Shown: piece after piece, positions 37,581-49,560 of the stretch
How positions within the stretch are numbered: the stretch's first letter is position 1
Layout of the letters: each line of letters begins with the position of its first letter
From: Chaetorhynchus papuensis
Taxonomy: Eukaryota > Chordata > Aves > Passeriformes > Rhipiduridae
DNA: 64,000 nt
Direction of reading: 5' to 3'
NCBI GenBank assembly: GCA_013396525.1
Contig: VWYX01000258.1
Location: forward strand, 620,001 to 684,000
Notes under the pieces: generated by a model
What the model was told of the DNA's origin: nothing
Database searches by the model: none
What the model saw: the letters and a program-made list of their open reading frames with translations, nothing else
Translations under genes and position numbers: made by a program

Positions 37581-39344
37581 TCTCCTCACCTTGCAGATCT
37601 GTTTATTTTCCCTACAATTCCACAGATTCTGGTTTTCCTCACATAAGAAAACGAAACACAAGTTACAGGTAGCAAGACTTAAAAGTCTTACCGAGATCAA
37701 GTTACTGTAAGAACATACCAGTCTCCAATATGACCTTATTAGTAATTTCGCTTCATGTAGTGCTTTCTGTGAGGGCAGAACATTTTAGAATCATTAGATT
37801 GTTCTAAAGGGGAAACTTTTATCTTCTGCACATGGAAAAGAGAAGGGTCAAGGAAACAGGTAAGGAAAGAGTTTAATTGTCAGATAAAATTAGGTACTTA
37901 ATTAACCCTTATAATACATAGAGACGACCATGCAAATCTGACAGTTGTGTATTTTCATGTCAGGGAAACTGCCTCATCTGCAGATGCAGTTGTGTATTTT
38001 ATGCACACCTGTTTGACTGCACAACAGCTCAGATTCTTGATCTGATCACTGCAATGAACTTTTCACAAGCAGGTCCCTGTGCGTAGGTGCATTTTTTGAT
38101 AATATGGCCTCTAAGTCCTTCTTGAGAATAGTTTTACGGTTTCCATGAACTTTGCTCAAAAATGTGCCAAAAGACTTCCAAGTAACAAACATGCTTTTGC
38201 AATTTACTGAAACTTTCCCCTTGTGTTCCAGAGAAGCAACCTCCCCATTAGTCACCAGAGAGACACATGAGCCAAGGAGGAAGGAAAGGGAATCAGCTCA
38301 TAAAAACAGGCAATTCCCTTCTTTAGTGTCTACACTTAGTCATTAAATAAAAAATAGAAGTGAAATCCAAACTTTTTTTTTTCCAAATGGGTCATTACTT
38401 CAGTGCAGATTGAACAGATGACAACTATTCGCATCTTGATTTTGATCAGGAATTTTTGTAATTAGTTGCTTTTTTCTGCACTTCATACCCCAAGCGAGGG
38501 CTATTGTGCATTTGAGGTACTCTGCATCCCTCCAAAGGAATGCAGTCTCCCAGGTATATCTCTTTACACTTCTTTAAATGACCAGTGAACTATATTCCAA
38601 TAAGCAAGGGGGTTGGAGTATTTTTGCTTAGAAAAAAACTGAGTCAAGGCCAAGGCACAAAGTTCATATCTAAATCAAATTCATTTTTCTCTAAAGATAG
38701 AATGTGTTGCAGTTTGAAGTTTCCAGCTGACTCGTCTTAAAAATGGACATTTAAAAACTTGCAGTGTTGAGCCTGCTTGAGTTCTAGGCTTGGTTCAGTT
38801 GGGAACTGTAAATGTAGATTTTGCAAGCTATGTCACATGGAAGGACAAGCAAAGGATGTCTCTTCCAGCCTTAAGAATATGGCAGACAAGTAGAAGTTGA
38901 ATTTTCAAAGGAAACTGTCAGTTGATGCATGATGAAATGGTAATTCCTGTTCATTTCCCACTACAATGTATTCAAAGCCCAAGAGTGACATTCAAACCTT
39001 ACTTCCTGCAAGGCAATACTGTACTCAGTAACACACTGTGTAGTATGAGTTGTATACTTGTAACCCACAAATCCCCCTGCAATTTTTCAAGAATAGTCAG
39101 TGATAAGTAGCAAAACCCTCCTTTTTCTTGAGTTTTTCTCTGAAACCTTTCTCCACAAAATCACTTGAAAGATTTTGGTGGGGGCAGGGAGAGGGGGTTA
39201 GCTCCTGTATGCTTGCTATACTGAAGTGTAGAAATCCATAAAGTAATCAGTGTTACATTTCAGAGCACGTACTTTCCATGCATCCTGGCCAGAGCAAATT
39301 CTGAAAGACTTTGTGGTGCCAAAGCAGTTGAATTAAATTAAAAA
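37581..39344. other. Unassigned non-coding stretch
   Basis: No gene or transposon recognised. Frames do not exceed 69 codons. The sequence looks like AT-rich single-copy DNA. Confidence 0.5.
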
Positions 39345-39521
39345 ATGGCTAAATTTAGCCATCCCTCCAGATCTGTTTCTGAGTATCATCTGGCTGCAGA
39401 TGGAGCTACGAAGGACTCACAATTGTGGGTCAAGTTAGTAAATCAGCTGAGTCCCTGGAAATACCTGGCTGCACGCTTTAAGTTTGGCCAAATGCAGAGT
39501 AGTATGGCTTAGTTTAGCCAT
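39345..39521. repeat. Pair of related palindromes 159 bp apart
   Basis: At 39345-39362 the sequence ATGGCTAAATTTAGCCAT is a perfect 18-bp palindrome. At 39504-39521 ATGGCTTAGTTTAGCCAT repeats it with two changes, and both are followed by pyrimidine-rich CCCTCC or CTTTCCC. A third related word, TTTGGCCAAA, lies at 39483-39492. Similarity is confined to about 30 bases around each palindrome, so this is more like a repeated binding-site motif or short decayed duplication than a mobile element. Confidence 0.85.
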
Positions 39522-42159
39522 CTTTCCCTGCAGGCAAAGCTACATCAAATTGCCTTACATTTTCCATGGGCTAAAAGCATTCACACTGGATTTACCACAT
39601 TTCAGCTGACAACTTATTAAACATCAGTATGCTGATGAATATTTTGAGCCCACAAGATTTCTGAGACTTTGAAAAGAGGTAATTCCTAAAGTATGCTCCA
39701 CAGCTTCTGCCTACAGTGCTGGCTCTATGTTTGCAAATGCTTTGTGGGTATGAGGTGCCATATTTACAAAACCAAGCAGACGTGGCACTTCAGTCCCTCT
39801 CCCCTCCCTCCTGCTTTAACAAATTATCATCCTATTGAAACAAGCAGGCTGTTTGGCACAGTTGTAAGTGTGGTTACATAACAAAGCCAAAAAAAGCAGC
39901 TCCCACAAATCCAAACCACAGCTTAAGTCCAGTTTTAGAAGATAATATGTACAGTAGTGACAATGAGAATTAATGCCATAAGAAGGAACAACTCTCTGGC
40001 TCCATTCCTCACAATAATTTTGTTTAAAGGCTCATATCTAAATATTACAAAATAAAATAAAAATAGACAATAATAGTCAGGATGGCATTTTCCATTTATA
40101 TCTTTTCCCCACAACTATAAGCTCACACTGGAGGTAAGCAAACTAGTTTGTACTGGGCATTCCTTCACTAACATAATAGCTGTCTCTGGAAGCAGTACTT
40201 AACAGCATTTTGTATTTATGTACACAAAAAGGTGATGGAATAAGGAAAAGGAGGAAAGGCTGTAGGGTTGAGAACTAGTGTGTCTTGAACTTTTTCTGGA
40301 ATGGTCAAAAAAGTGCCCCTAGGGAGTCATAAGTAGCCTTTGCTATACCACTGGATTCCTTTCTCGGGCACACATATTCTAGAGATAGATGCACAGCCAT
40401 GTCCCTCTACATGTGGGTACAGAGTAACAAGTGTTTGGAGATTTTTGGTAGGTATAACATTATTGTTCTCACTTCATTTGGGAAATGTTTCTCATTATTA
40501 TCTTTTCCAGCAGTTTGAAATGAGTAATGAAAGAACTGGTAAGTTGTCAGATAAGCTGAATACGTGGGGCTCCTGAAATGTGTATCCTCAGATGGAACTT
40601 GACAATCACCTAGAGGTTCTTCGCTGTTTATATTTGTTTTGTAATATTGCATTATCTTTATTAATGAGGCCAAGAATGAAAACTAAAAGCTATGTGCTTT
40701 GTTCATAGGAATTAGAACAAGAATGACATGTCTTTGGCTACATTTGAATGGAACAGTAGTTGAGAATATAATCAGAGAAAAGAACAAGAACTTTTTGAGG
40801 CTGTTAACTATGATATACACAGGCTTAACAAAGTGTCACATATGTATTGAGATTCTGGCCCTATTATGTGCATTTAGTTTTTAGTCCCAGTGGCTGATGT
40901 AGGAAAAAATCTGCAGCTACCATTTTATAAAATACTTGATAGCTCTGGAATTGATTTTGAATGACGACAAAGAGAAATGAGTTTCAGACATTCCAGAAAT
41001 AGAGTCAGAGTTCTCATTTAAAACAACACAAAACAAAATAAAACAAAAAAACCCACTCAACAAATAGAGCAATCCATTCCTCCAATCCTAAAGCTAAATT
41101 GTAGTATATGAAGCACAAGAACTAATTCCTTATTATTACACTAACAGTTGTCTTAGATATGTGGAGAGCTTGAGTGTTGAGTAAGGACTAGACAGCCTTG
41201 TCCAGGACACAATTTCTGATAATTTTTGAGTCTACACAACTCTTTGTCTCTGAGAACAAATCACAGAATGAACAAACAGAGGGTGGCTGCATAGCTATTT
41301 TAAACCAGAACCTTCTACTGGGCCAGAGATCAACAGGAAAGTAATATCTGTAAGGTCTTCACTGAAAGTGGTCAAACAGAGAAAGCATGCTGTCTGAACA
41401 AGGTACGTGCCCTACAGATCTTATGCACAGGACTGAACACTTTGGAGTGGCTGATGGGAGTGAAACCAACACAGCACTTTTGTGGTTTGATTTGGATGCT
41501 ATCAAGCCAGAGTTTCACCACTGCTTTCTCAGTGCTTTGGAGTTTTCTCACCAAAAAGGTCTGATTCAGAAAAGAACCTCCTGGCTGGAAAGTTCACTCA
41601 CAAATACAGTACAAATAATGCCTTAACCAGCACCCCGACTACCTGATGTTAATTGTCATCAACATGTAAATTCCAACCTGCACACACTGATGGGAAATTC
41701 ATCATAGTTCAGAGATGGCTCAACACCAATTAATGAGACAGACAGAAATCGCTCTTCAAAAAGGGTTGCACAGTTAAAACCAGAATAGGTAGTTCACTAC
41801 ACAAAACAGCTCATCAAGACAGGCAGTTTAATTGCAGTGTTAGACTGAAGCCCTGGAACCTGTGAAGAATCATTAAGATACAGGACTGATAAGATCAAAT
41901 AAATCCACATAGTGAAAAAATGCTTCATCTTTCAAGAGATACCATTATCTGTTTCATCCCATCCCATATCCATATGGCAAAGCTTAAGAAAAGTGCTAAA
42001 AATTAGAGCCATAAAAATATGAATCACTTTTGTGGCTTTTTGTATTGGTAATGATGCAGAAGAAATTTGCCTGCCAAAGATGGAAATAGTCAGTGCCTCA
42101 GAGAGATTCACCTATCAAGCTCCTTGAAAAGTAAGTCGTTTTTCCACTCCTCAGGAAGG
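39522..42159. other. Unassigned AT-rich stretch
   Basis: No gene recognised; the longest frame lying wholly inside is 88 codons (40407-40673 on -). An A-rich patch of AAAAC-like units lies at 41020-41052. Confidence 0.5.
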
Positions 42160-42715
42160 AAACATTATCCCTGAAGATGTCTGCAACTGCCATCTCATTT
42201 CTGGGCAAAATGATTAAAAACACAGTAATCAGAAAATGCCAACAGCATACAAGTGCCAGCTTTCTGGAGGCCTCACAGTCAGGGTTCACATCAGGACACA
42301 GAATGGAAACTGTCTTTATTGCCACTCTGGCCACCGCTAATATAGAAAAAGCCCTGATACTCCCATATAGAACCATATGTAGGGATGCAATAAGCCATGA
42401 AAATGCTGGATTCAGAAAAAGGTGACCCTGCTTGTGGTACCTGCAATGTCTTGTTTGAAGCAGAGCTCAGGATGGTGTGTAATTGTATCTTCTGTCCAGG
42501 CCTTCACCTGCAGGGTCACACATATCCTTTTTCTTTGATCTCTGGTGGATACTGTAAGGTGGCAGAGGCATAGCTGATAACATTGCAAGGAAACTCATTC
42601 TCAACAGTTGCAGCTATTACTATTATTGAAAAGACAGAACACCAACAGGAATTCAGCTCTTTGATAAAGTATGGCTGACTGGCTCAAGCTGAGCTCTGAC
42701 AAGACTGAGTCAGAC
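42160..42715 (+). mobile_element. Decayed L2-type LINE reverse transcriptase fragment
   Basis: The frame starting at 42177 reads ISFLGKMIKNTVIRKC and then, from 42276, QSGFTSGHRMETVFIATLA. These resemble the L2 reverse transcriptase blocks that read about LPFLSKVLEKVV and QSGFRPGHSTETAL. About 400 bases on, in another frame at 42677-42709, DWLKLSSDKTE resembles L2 WLKLNPDKTE. The spacing of about 135 codons between the last two fits the family. The intervening palm region with the catalytic aspartates is not readable. It is therefore an old, dead LINE relic. L2 is inactive in birds. A related CR1/L3 clade element is the alternative. Confidence 0.6.
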
Positions 42716-45700
42716 TGGGGAAAATGCTTTAAGGGCCTGAAAATACTCCTGAAACTTTAAGAGCTACCACAGCCATATAGCAAAACAGGGTACTGACTGA
42801 TGCCCTCATAGGTGTGGATGGCTAGAAAGCATCTCTTCCCTCCTTTGATCTGCTGGAAAACTTGTGGTAGTTCCTTACTACTTAGTGAAGATCAACCCAT
42901 ACCTTGGTCAGATCAAAAATCAGGCAGCTCCATTTTCTGTAGCAAAACAAATACAACTTTTAAGCACTAACACACTTCCTCTGTCCTCTTTCTCATGAAC
43001 TGAGACCCCTGTGTGAAGATGCCCTTCTAAAAGCTGTGGAAGCTGGTTTGAAAACTTGGTCCTAATTTCTAAAGCAGTTGATGGACTGAACTCCAGAAAC
43101 TAAAATTAATTCTGATCAACAAGCCTCTGCAGCTGCTTTGTCCTCTGGGGCAATGCAATCAATGCATCAAAACTTTCCTCTGCATCATGGATCTTGTCTC
43201 AAATAAAACCCAAATGAATTTTCAGCCCTGCAAAGAACTCCACCCTGAGCACTTTGGGTTTTCTGATGAGCATGGCAATGTTCCAGAAACAGCATGAAAT
43301 TTACTAGGCACGTTGATAATTTTTAGAGATAGCATTTGCACATCATGGTAATAGACAGTGATACCAATCCCATAAATGACCAAGCTCAATATTGAGGAGG
43401 AATGAAAACAGGAATATAGGCAGTCAAGCAAAAGAGTGATGCTAACAAGAATAGCAGAATAAACATGGGAGAAGCTGAAGGAAAACTTTTTTACTCTTGT
43501 GGAATGAAGATGGTCAAGAACAGAGAGGCAGAAGCACAAGCTTATGGGGATGGTTTTCTCAGCTGAGTGTCCTAAATGTTGCTCACTTTTGTGGAAGATA
43601 TAATGAAATTTAATGTTTCCACTAGGAAACTTGGATAGTTCCTATCACTTTTAACATGGACCATCCTAAGAATAAAATAGAAGCGCAACAGCCTGTGTAT
43701 CTGGGCCAGAGTGAATGGGACATTTTTGTGCCATTCTGGTGATACAGAAGGCTGGAATGGACCTTGAATGTGTCTCCATGATTTGACAACCTGGAATCTA
43801 AACTGACCTTTCCCCTTTTCCTTCTGTTTTCTTTTAAACAGCCCCTCAGCAGTTCTCAAGAGGTACTCCTCCTGCACTGTGTACTAATCATTTCTGTGCT
43901 CCTCAGAATTAAGCAGTGACTTCATGGCATGGAAAGTCTTTAAAAACATGTGGAGGTGTGTGTGGGGGGAAGTAATTTCAAGTGATATTCCAAGCCCCTC
44001 CTCCCTGGCTCCGAAGAGTAATTACTCATCTGGAAAAAGAAACAACACTGCTATTTCAGTGTGGCTTAGGACCTTGGTCCTGGTTTCATGTTTCAGATTA
44101 ATGCTTTCTGTGCCTTTTGGAAATTCAGAATAGCAAAAAGCCACCCTTCAGAGAGAGCTGCATCCTACAGATGCAAGGCCTTCTGGAGACATGTATGACT
44201 TGTTGCCCCTTTCCTATTTTCTTGCATCCTATTGAGACATATAGCTATTTTCCCTCCCACTTGAATGAACTTCTAACCTGCATCTACAAAGCCACATCTG
44301 TTCTTCCTGACCCTATGTCCCGGCCTCCAGTTGCTCTGTGATGAACATTTAGTATACCTTGTTGCAACCTAACTAATAAAGGAAAACAGACTCAACCAAA
44401 CAATTTAGAGATGAAGTGCCAACATGAGCTGCATCCAGTCAACTGAAAAATCTGACAATATGATACCTTATGATCCTACCTAACTCTAGTGGTAGCGGGG
44501 CATGTCTGGCTAGAATCCCAGATCTTTAAAACAGGAGCCAAAATTCTTTCTTCAGCATATTATTTCATGTATCAGTTAACATCACATAAGTGTTTCAGTT
44601 ATGGTTCTACCATTTCTTATATTCCAGTGTGGTGGTCCAAGAATATGGACACACCAGGGCAGTGGTGAGATGCCCCACAAGGAGAACTTCAACATCACCT
44701 ATCATTCGGAGGAACAAATCAAAGCAAGGCAACACTTTACAGAAACTAGATAGCCTGAGACCAAAATTTGGAGCATGAGTAAAATTCCCATCTTGTGAGA
44801 ATAAAGTGAAGAATAAAAATTTCCAAAACTAACATGATAAAGAAATTATCAGCAGCTAAGGAAAAAATTATTAGAACAGTGACTCAGTAACTTGTCTTTC
44901 CAATGTAATAACAAATCAGAATGAAATAAACTACGAACTCTGTGAATACTTGTATCCTCATTTCCACATGTTTAAAGAATTATGGAAAGAAATGGATACA
45001 AGTTAAATAGAATTCTATAAACTGTCAGCTCCTTTATTTGTATATTCTAGAAATGGTTTAATATAGGAATTGCCAGACTCACTTAGACAGAAGGTCCATT
45101 TAGGCTAGAACACTTCCATTTAAGCGTCCAGCAGGAAAGGTTTCAGCATAGGGCGCAAGAAGCCTCACAGAAAAAAAAAAATCCAGATGTGGTATAATTT
45201 TAGCCTCACTTTCCACCCCAGCTCTCCATACACTCTCTTCTTCATCACTTAATAAAATATGTGTGTCCTTTTCAAAAGTCTGGGTGCTCTTCAGTATCCC
45301 AACAATAAGAATCCATACTGCTATAAATTTTTTCAGCAAAATAAGACAGTTTATTAAAAAAAGCATGAGAAGAATGAATTCCCAAAGCTCTGAGAAGGAC
45401 ATTCACCTATAAATCCCACATACACTGTTGCCAGCAGTAACAGATCGTAGCAACTAGACTGTGCAGCATCAGATCCCACTGTCTGCCCTCTGCTGAGAAT
45501 ATTATAGACCAGGTGATTGTCTCTGTGAAGTCTGGGAATGTTTTCAGTAGTGCAAAAGCAGACACATAGACACACCTCAGGTCTGCCATATGCGTAGAAC
45601 AAATACCTGGCTGATTCTGAAAAGTTCAGAGCTCTTAAAAATTCTGGCAATGTGCATTCCACTTCTGCTTTACTTAGGTAAGCCTACAAAGTGCAAAAGC

Positions 45701-48700
45701 GACATCTCACTACTTCAAATAATTTTTTCATATTTCAATAACTCAGATAATTCAAAATGTTTCATTGGTCTCCAACAGGCTGCCTAGAGATAATCATGAA
45801 GACTCCTACAAAGCTGTGCATATTGTCACAATCTTCCTCCAGGTGCTAAGATATCCAGAGGTGAAAACTGCCATCTCTTAGTTCTTTAACATTGAAAAGT
45901 AAATAAATTTCCAAAAAATCCAAATTATCACTCTCCTTATGAAAAGTCAGATAACTCACCCACAGCCATAACAGGACTAGTTCACCACACAAGTACACAA
46001 ACAACTCCTCATTCTTTTTGATGTCTCACGTCCAAGTTACTCTTTCAAACCCCCAAAGCAATTCAGCCCTACCTAATGACAGTCATAAGAGAAAGTCAAA
46101 AGCTGTTCCTCAGGTGAGCTTCAATTTTTACTTCCCTACATGCACAAAGGTCTTCCTGTTCTTAGAATGATGACACCAGTGTCACCAAAGTGGCATCATC
46201 ACTTCCTCCTATGTGTTGCTGCATCTCTAGAGGTACTGCATAAAAACTTGCTTCAATCACAGCTATCTTTCAAGAAATTCAATTTCTGTCAACACTAAAC
46301 TTAAGGTTTAGCCTTTGTTAAGTGGAAAATATTATTACCCTCAGTCTACCTCCAGAAAATGGTGGGACTTTGTTCTTAGATTTGCTGAAATCTTCCAGGA
46401 CCTACCACAAATTGCAGTTTCAGGGAGCTGTTTGAAGGACTATGAACCAGGTTCCTAGAGAATAATGCAATAAAGTGACTTGGGCAGGGACACTTGGGCA
46501 GGGACATAAATTACAGGGACAACTGAATAAAGATGGCTCTTGTTCCTTGTACTAGTATGAGTTCATATCTCTAGCCAAAGCCACAATGGTTAATAGGTTT
46601 CTTTTTCAACACAAGTAAATTCACTTAAGGAGAGAATATAGTAATATTTTCTATCAAGCAAGGAAATTTACCCCAGAAAAAAACTACTTCCTTTCTTGAA
46701 GCCATGAGAGATTCCAGTCCCATGCCCTTGCAAGCTAAGAAACACACAAACCCTTAGAACAAATAAAACTAGAGACATCAAGTTATGTAATTCTTTATTA
46801 AAACACTTAGATAAAACTGAGATTATTAGGGAGAGTTTTGTAGTAACTTGGTCAGTTAACTATGTGTTTGGACTCAACACCTTTTGTTTCACATTTTCTC
46901 TGCTTTCCACATTGTGACAGCAAAATAATTTTTATTCAAGATCACTGAAATTGGAGACAATTTCTACTGCTGTATGTGAAAAAGAAGGAAATATAACCTG
47001 AGCTTCAGTTTCTGAATGATGGGGCAGCATTTTAAAATTTTCCCATTTCAGTCCTGCATGCCCAAATTGTTTCTCTAGCATTTTGGCTGACATAGGTGAA
47101 AGAAATAATCTGAGGAATCCAAGCTTGAAATCTTCTAACACCAACCAAACATTATGGCCAGTAAAATGTCTGGATCTTATAAACTGAGGTTCACCCAAAA
47201 TAAGTTTAGGGATTGAATTAAAATACCTATTGAATTTTTTCACAGAAAGTTTTAAAACAAAATCCAACAAAAGATTTCAAGTTGAATTTCATGGGTATTT
47301 TTACTCATTTCATCCTGCTGTGGATGACATGTATGTCCACATGTGATGGACAAATTCCTTCCAACTGGGAAACCTAGGGAGCAACAAAGCATTATGACTG
47401 GGGTGCTGTTGATAGTCATGAAGTTATACAGCAGGAAATAAGCTCTTTATATGTGATGATAACTGGACATTATAAAATCTTATGGTACACTTTCTTAAAA
47501 GGAGGAAAGAAATAAAAATACAAACCCAAATATTTTCCCCTTATTTTGATATGAAAATTCATTTCATGTCAAGCCCCATAATGCAATTGCAACAGGATTT
47601 CAAGATTTAGTTTTAATTAGCTTTTTATTTTTTCCCCTGCTGTATTCACTGCTCTGTCAGAGCTGGCATGCATGAATTTTTCTTGCACAGCACTTGCAAG
47701 AACTTGAACATAATGGCTGAAGATATTTGAGGATCAGGACAGATTTTGCCTTTTAAAAATGAAGTGGTAGCAGCTAGGACAGTGTAATCTACCAGACCAC
47801 CAGGGCCCACAGATTTCCAGAGTGTTGGGGTAATTTCTAGATTAATTTCCTATCAATTGCTTTGTCTCATATTTGTGTCGTTTCTTATTTCTGTCACCTT
47901 TATGTCCTTCTTCTTTTTGCTCCCTTTTCTTTACCTCTTTGGTCTTAGATGGGCATTCCTCACATTTTATCAGTGTAATGCCTTCAATACAAGTAACTTT
48001 ACTGATGCCCGCATTAGTTAACTGTATTTAAAACATCTACGGAAAAATAATATTAATAGTATCTCCCTTTGTGCCTATTGTGAAATGCAAAGTTGTCCTT
48101 CCAAGCAATATAGCCCAAGGTCTCAGTACTACTGCTTTTTCATATTGATCATAATTCCTTGCTGCAGGAATCCTACCTAAAAATTTATTAATCCCTTGCT
48201 TTTGTCTTACTTCTCTCCGAAAAAGGAAATAAACTATTTCAAGAGACCAAAGATTCCTCGCTGCCCAGGAGTCATGACAAATTCAGCCCTGGGGAGGAGC
48301 AGTGGCTCTACGTTAGCCAAAGTATACACTGAAATGCTGTTCTGGCACTTACGGTTTCCAAAGAAGTGTCATATGACAAAGATGTCACTTGGTACTTGAT
48401 AGTTTAATCAAACCCTCTGGGATAGAAGACATTAATTATCTCATAGTACAAAAACATTATTCCCTTCCCAAAGTGACATCATTTCATCATTTCAGTATGA
48501 CAAATGCATCACCCTTTCACTTTTCTGACTGGAAAGCTAACACAAAATAGTTCATCAGCGGTATCATTTAATCTTTAACAGCATTGTTTCTTGGGTGGAA
48601 AATATTGCACAAATGAAGAATATTGCCATGAGTTCAGAGGCAAAAGTCAGGCCTCTGAAACAGATTGAGGCCTTTCCCATCCTGCCATCTTTTTCTTAGC

Positions 48701-49129
48701 AGTTGTTAAGCAGCAGGTTATTCTCAGGTCCTACTTATCTAACCATGGCATCGGGATCCTTTCACCTGTCTACAGATGTTTAGCTCTCTGTGAGATGACT
48801 TTTCAGATACCGAGTGCTTGACATCCTCTTTGGTTTTCCATTTAAATGTGCTTTGCTGAGGGGCGAACTCACTCTGGTTTGCAGGGAGACTTTAATTCAA
48901 ACAAGCACAAGCATTCTGATATATCCAGAAAGCCAGGCTGGTGCTGAGGGTTCACACTCACCTCTAACAACTGGCTCTGTTTGCTGCCTGGCCAGATGAT
49001 ATTTCGTCTGGCTACACCCGAGGGACATCAGCGTTCCTGAAGCATCTCTAGCTATCCAGGAACCCAGCCAGACTCCAGCAGCCACCCTCTTCTGGCAGAA
49101 GCATTACAGTCTGGTATTCGATTAAATTC
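42716..49129. other. Unassigned AT-rich stretch
   Basis: No gene recognised. Minus-strand frames of 112 codons (46932-47270), 105 (43222-43539), 102 (45354-45662), 101 (43572-43877) and 100 (45100-45402) have no motif I know. A 14-bp tandem repeat, CTTGGGCAGGGACA twice, lies at 46479-46506. At 47590-47720 homeodomain-like words (TTTTAATTAGC, ATGCAATTGCAAC) cluster, which would suit a conserved enhancer but proves nothing. Confidence 0.45.
46479..46506 (+). repeat. 14-bp direct tandem repeat
   Basis: CTTGGGCAGGGACA occurs twice back to back. It is short, with no other copies noticed nearby. Confidence 0.9.
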
Positions 49130-49560
49130 CAGGTTTATGACCCGGAGAAGGCCCTCGGGGAGGCCTCGGCATGGAGCAGGCAGGTGTGTCCATCCCCAGG
49201 CCCACGGCCAGACAGCGGCTGCCAGCAGGGCCCCTGCGCAGGCTGGAGCTGGTGCTGCAGAGCTAAAGTGGCCCTGAGGGCACTGCTACCCCCCAGGGCT
49301 CCCACATTTCACCCTGTCCATGACCCCATTTCATTATTCTCTGGGGTCATCGGTCCCTGCCCCAGCGGCACTGCAGCAGGACCAGTCTCCAGCTCTCCCT
49401 GCCCAGCCACAGGCACCGTGTCCTTGTCCAGCCTCAGCCTGTCCCTGGGAGGGTGCCTGGTGCCCAGGGCTGGTGCCCCCCAGGCCGCCTGCTCCTGGCA
49501 GGGGCGGTGGGACAGAGCCTGGCTGCCAGGCTCAGCAGCAGTAAGCGGCACTACAATCAG
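49130..49560 (+). other. GC-rich segment carrying the start of the longest open frame
   Basis: This segment is visibly much richer in G and C than the surrounding sequence, though it holds only about a dozen CpG, too few for a typical CpG island. A 211-codon frame (49184-49819, +) begins here. Its product starts MCPSPGPRPDSGCQQGPCAG and is rich in Pro, Ser, Ala and Cys, with no domain I know. A 128-codon frame runs antisense (49309-49695). Long frames are expected in GC-rich DNA because stop codons are AT-rich. I regard it as probably non-coding, with an unrecognised repeat or a noncoding exon as alternatives. Confidence 0.5.

Noticed and set aside
37341..37700. 119-codon minus-strand frame with a long Glu-Gly run
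   Set aside because: The frame is produced by the hexanucleotide repeat, which contains no stop in this frame; its flanks show no gene features.
46160..46205. Near-palindrome around TGACACCAGTGTCA as a nuclear receptor or dimer site
   Set aside because: Arms are only six bases and the surrounding pairing is imperfect; expected by chance in 64 kb.
46932..47270. 112-codon minus-strand frame as a retrogene or transposase
   Set aside because: I could not match any stretch to a known transposase, LINE or host protein family.
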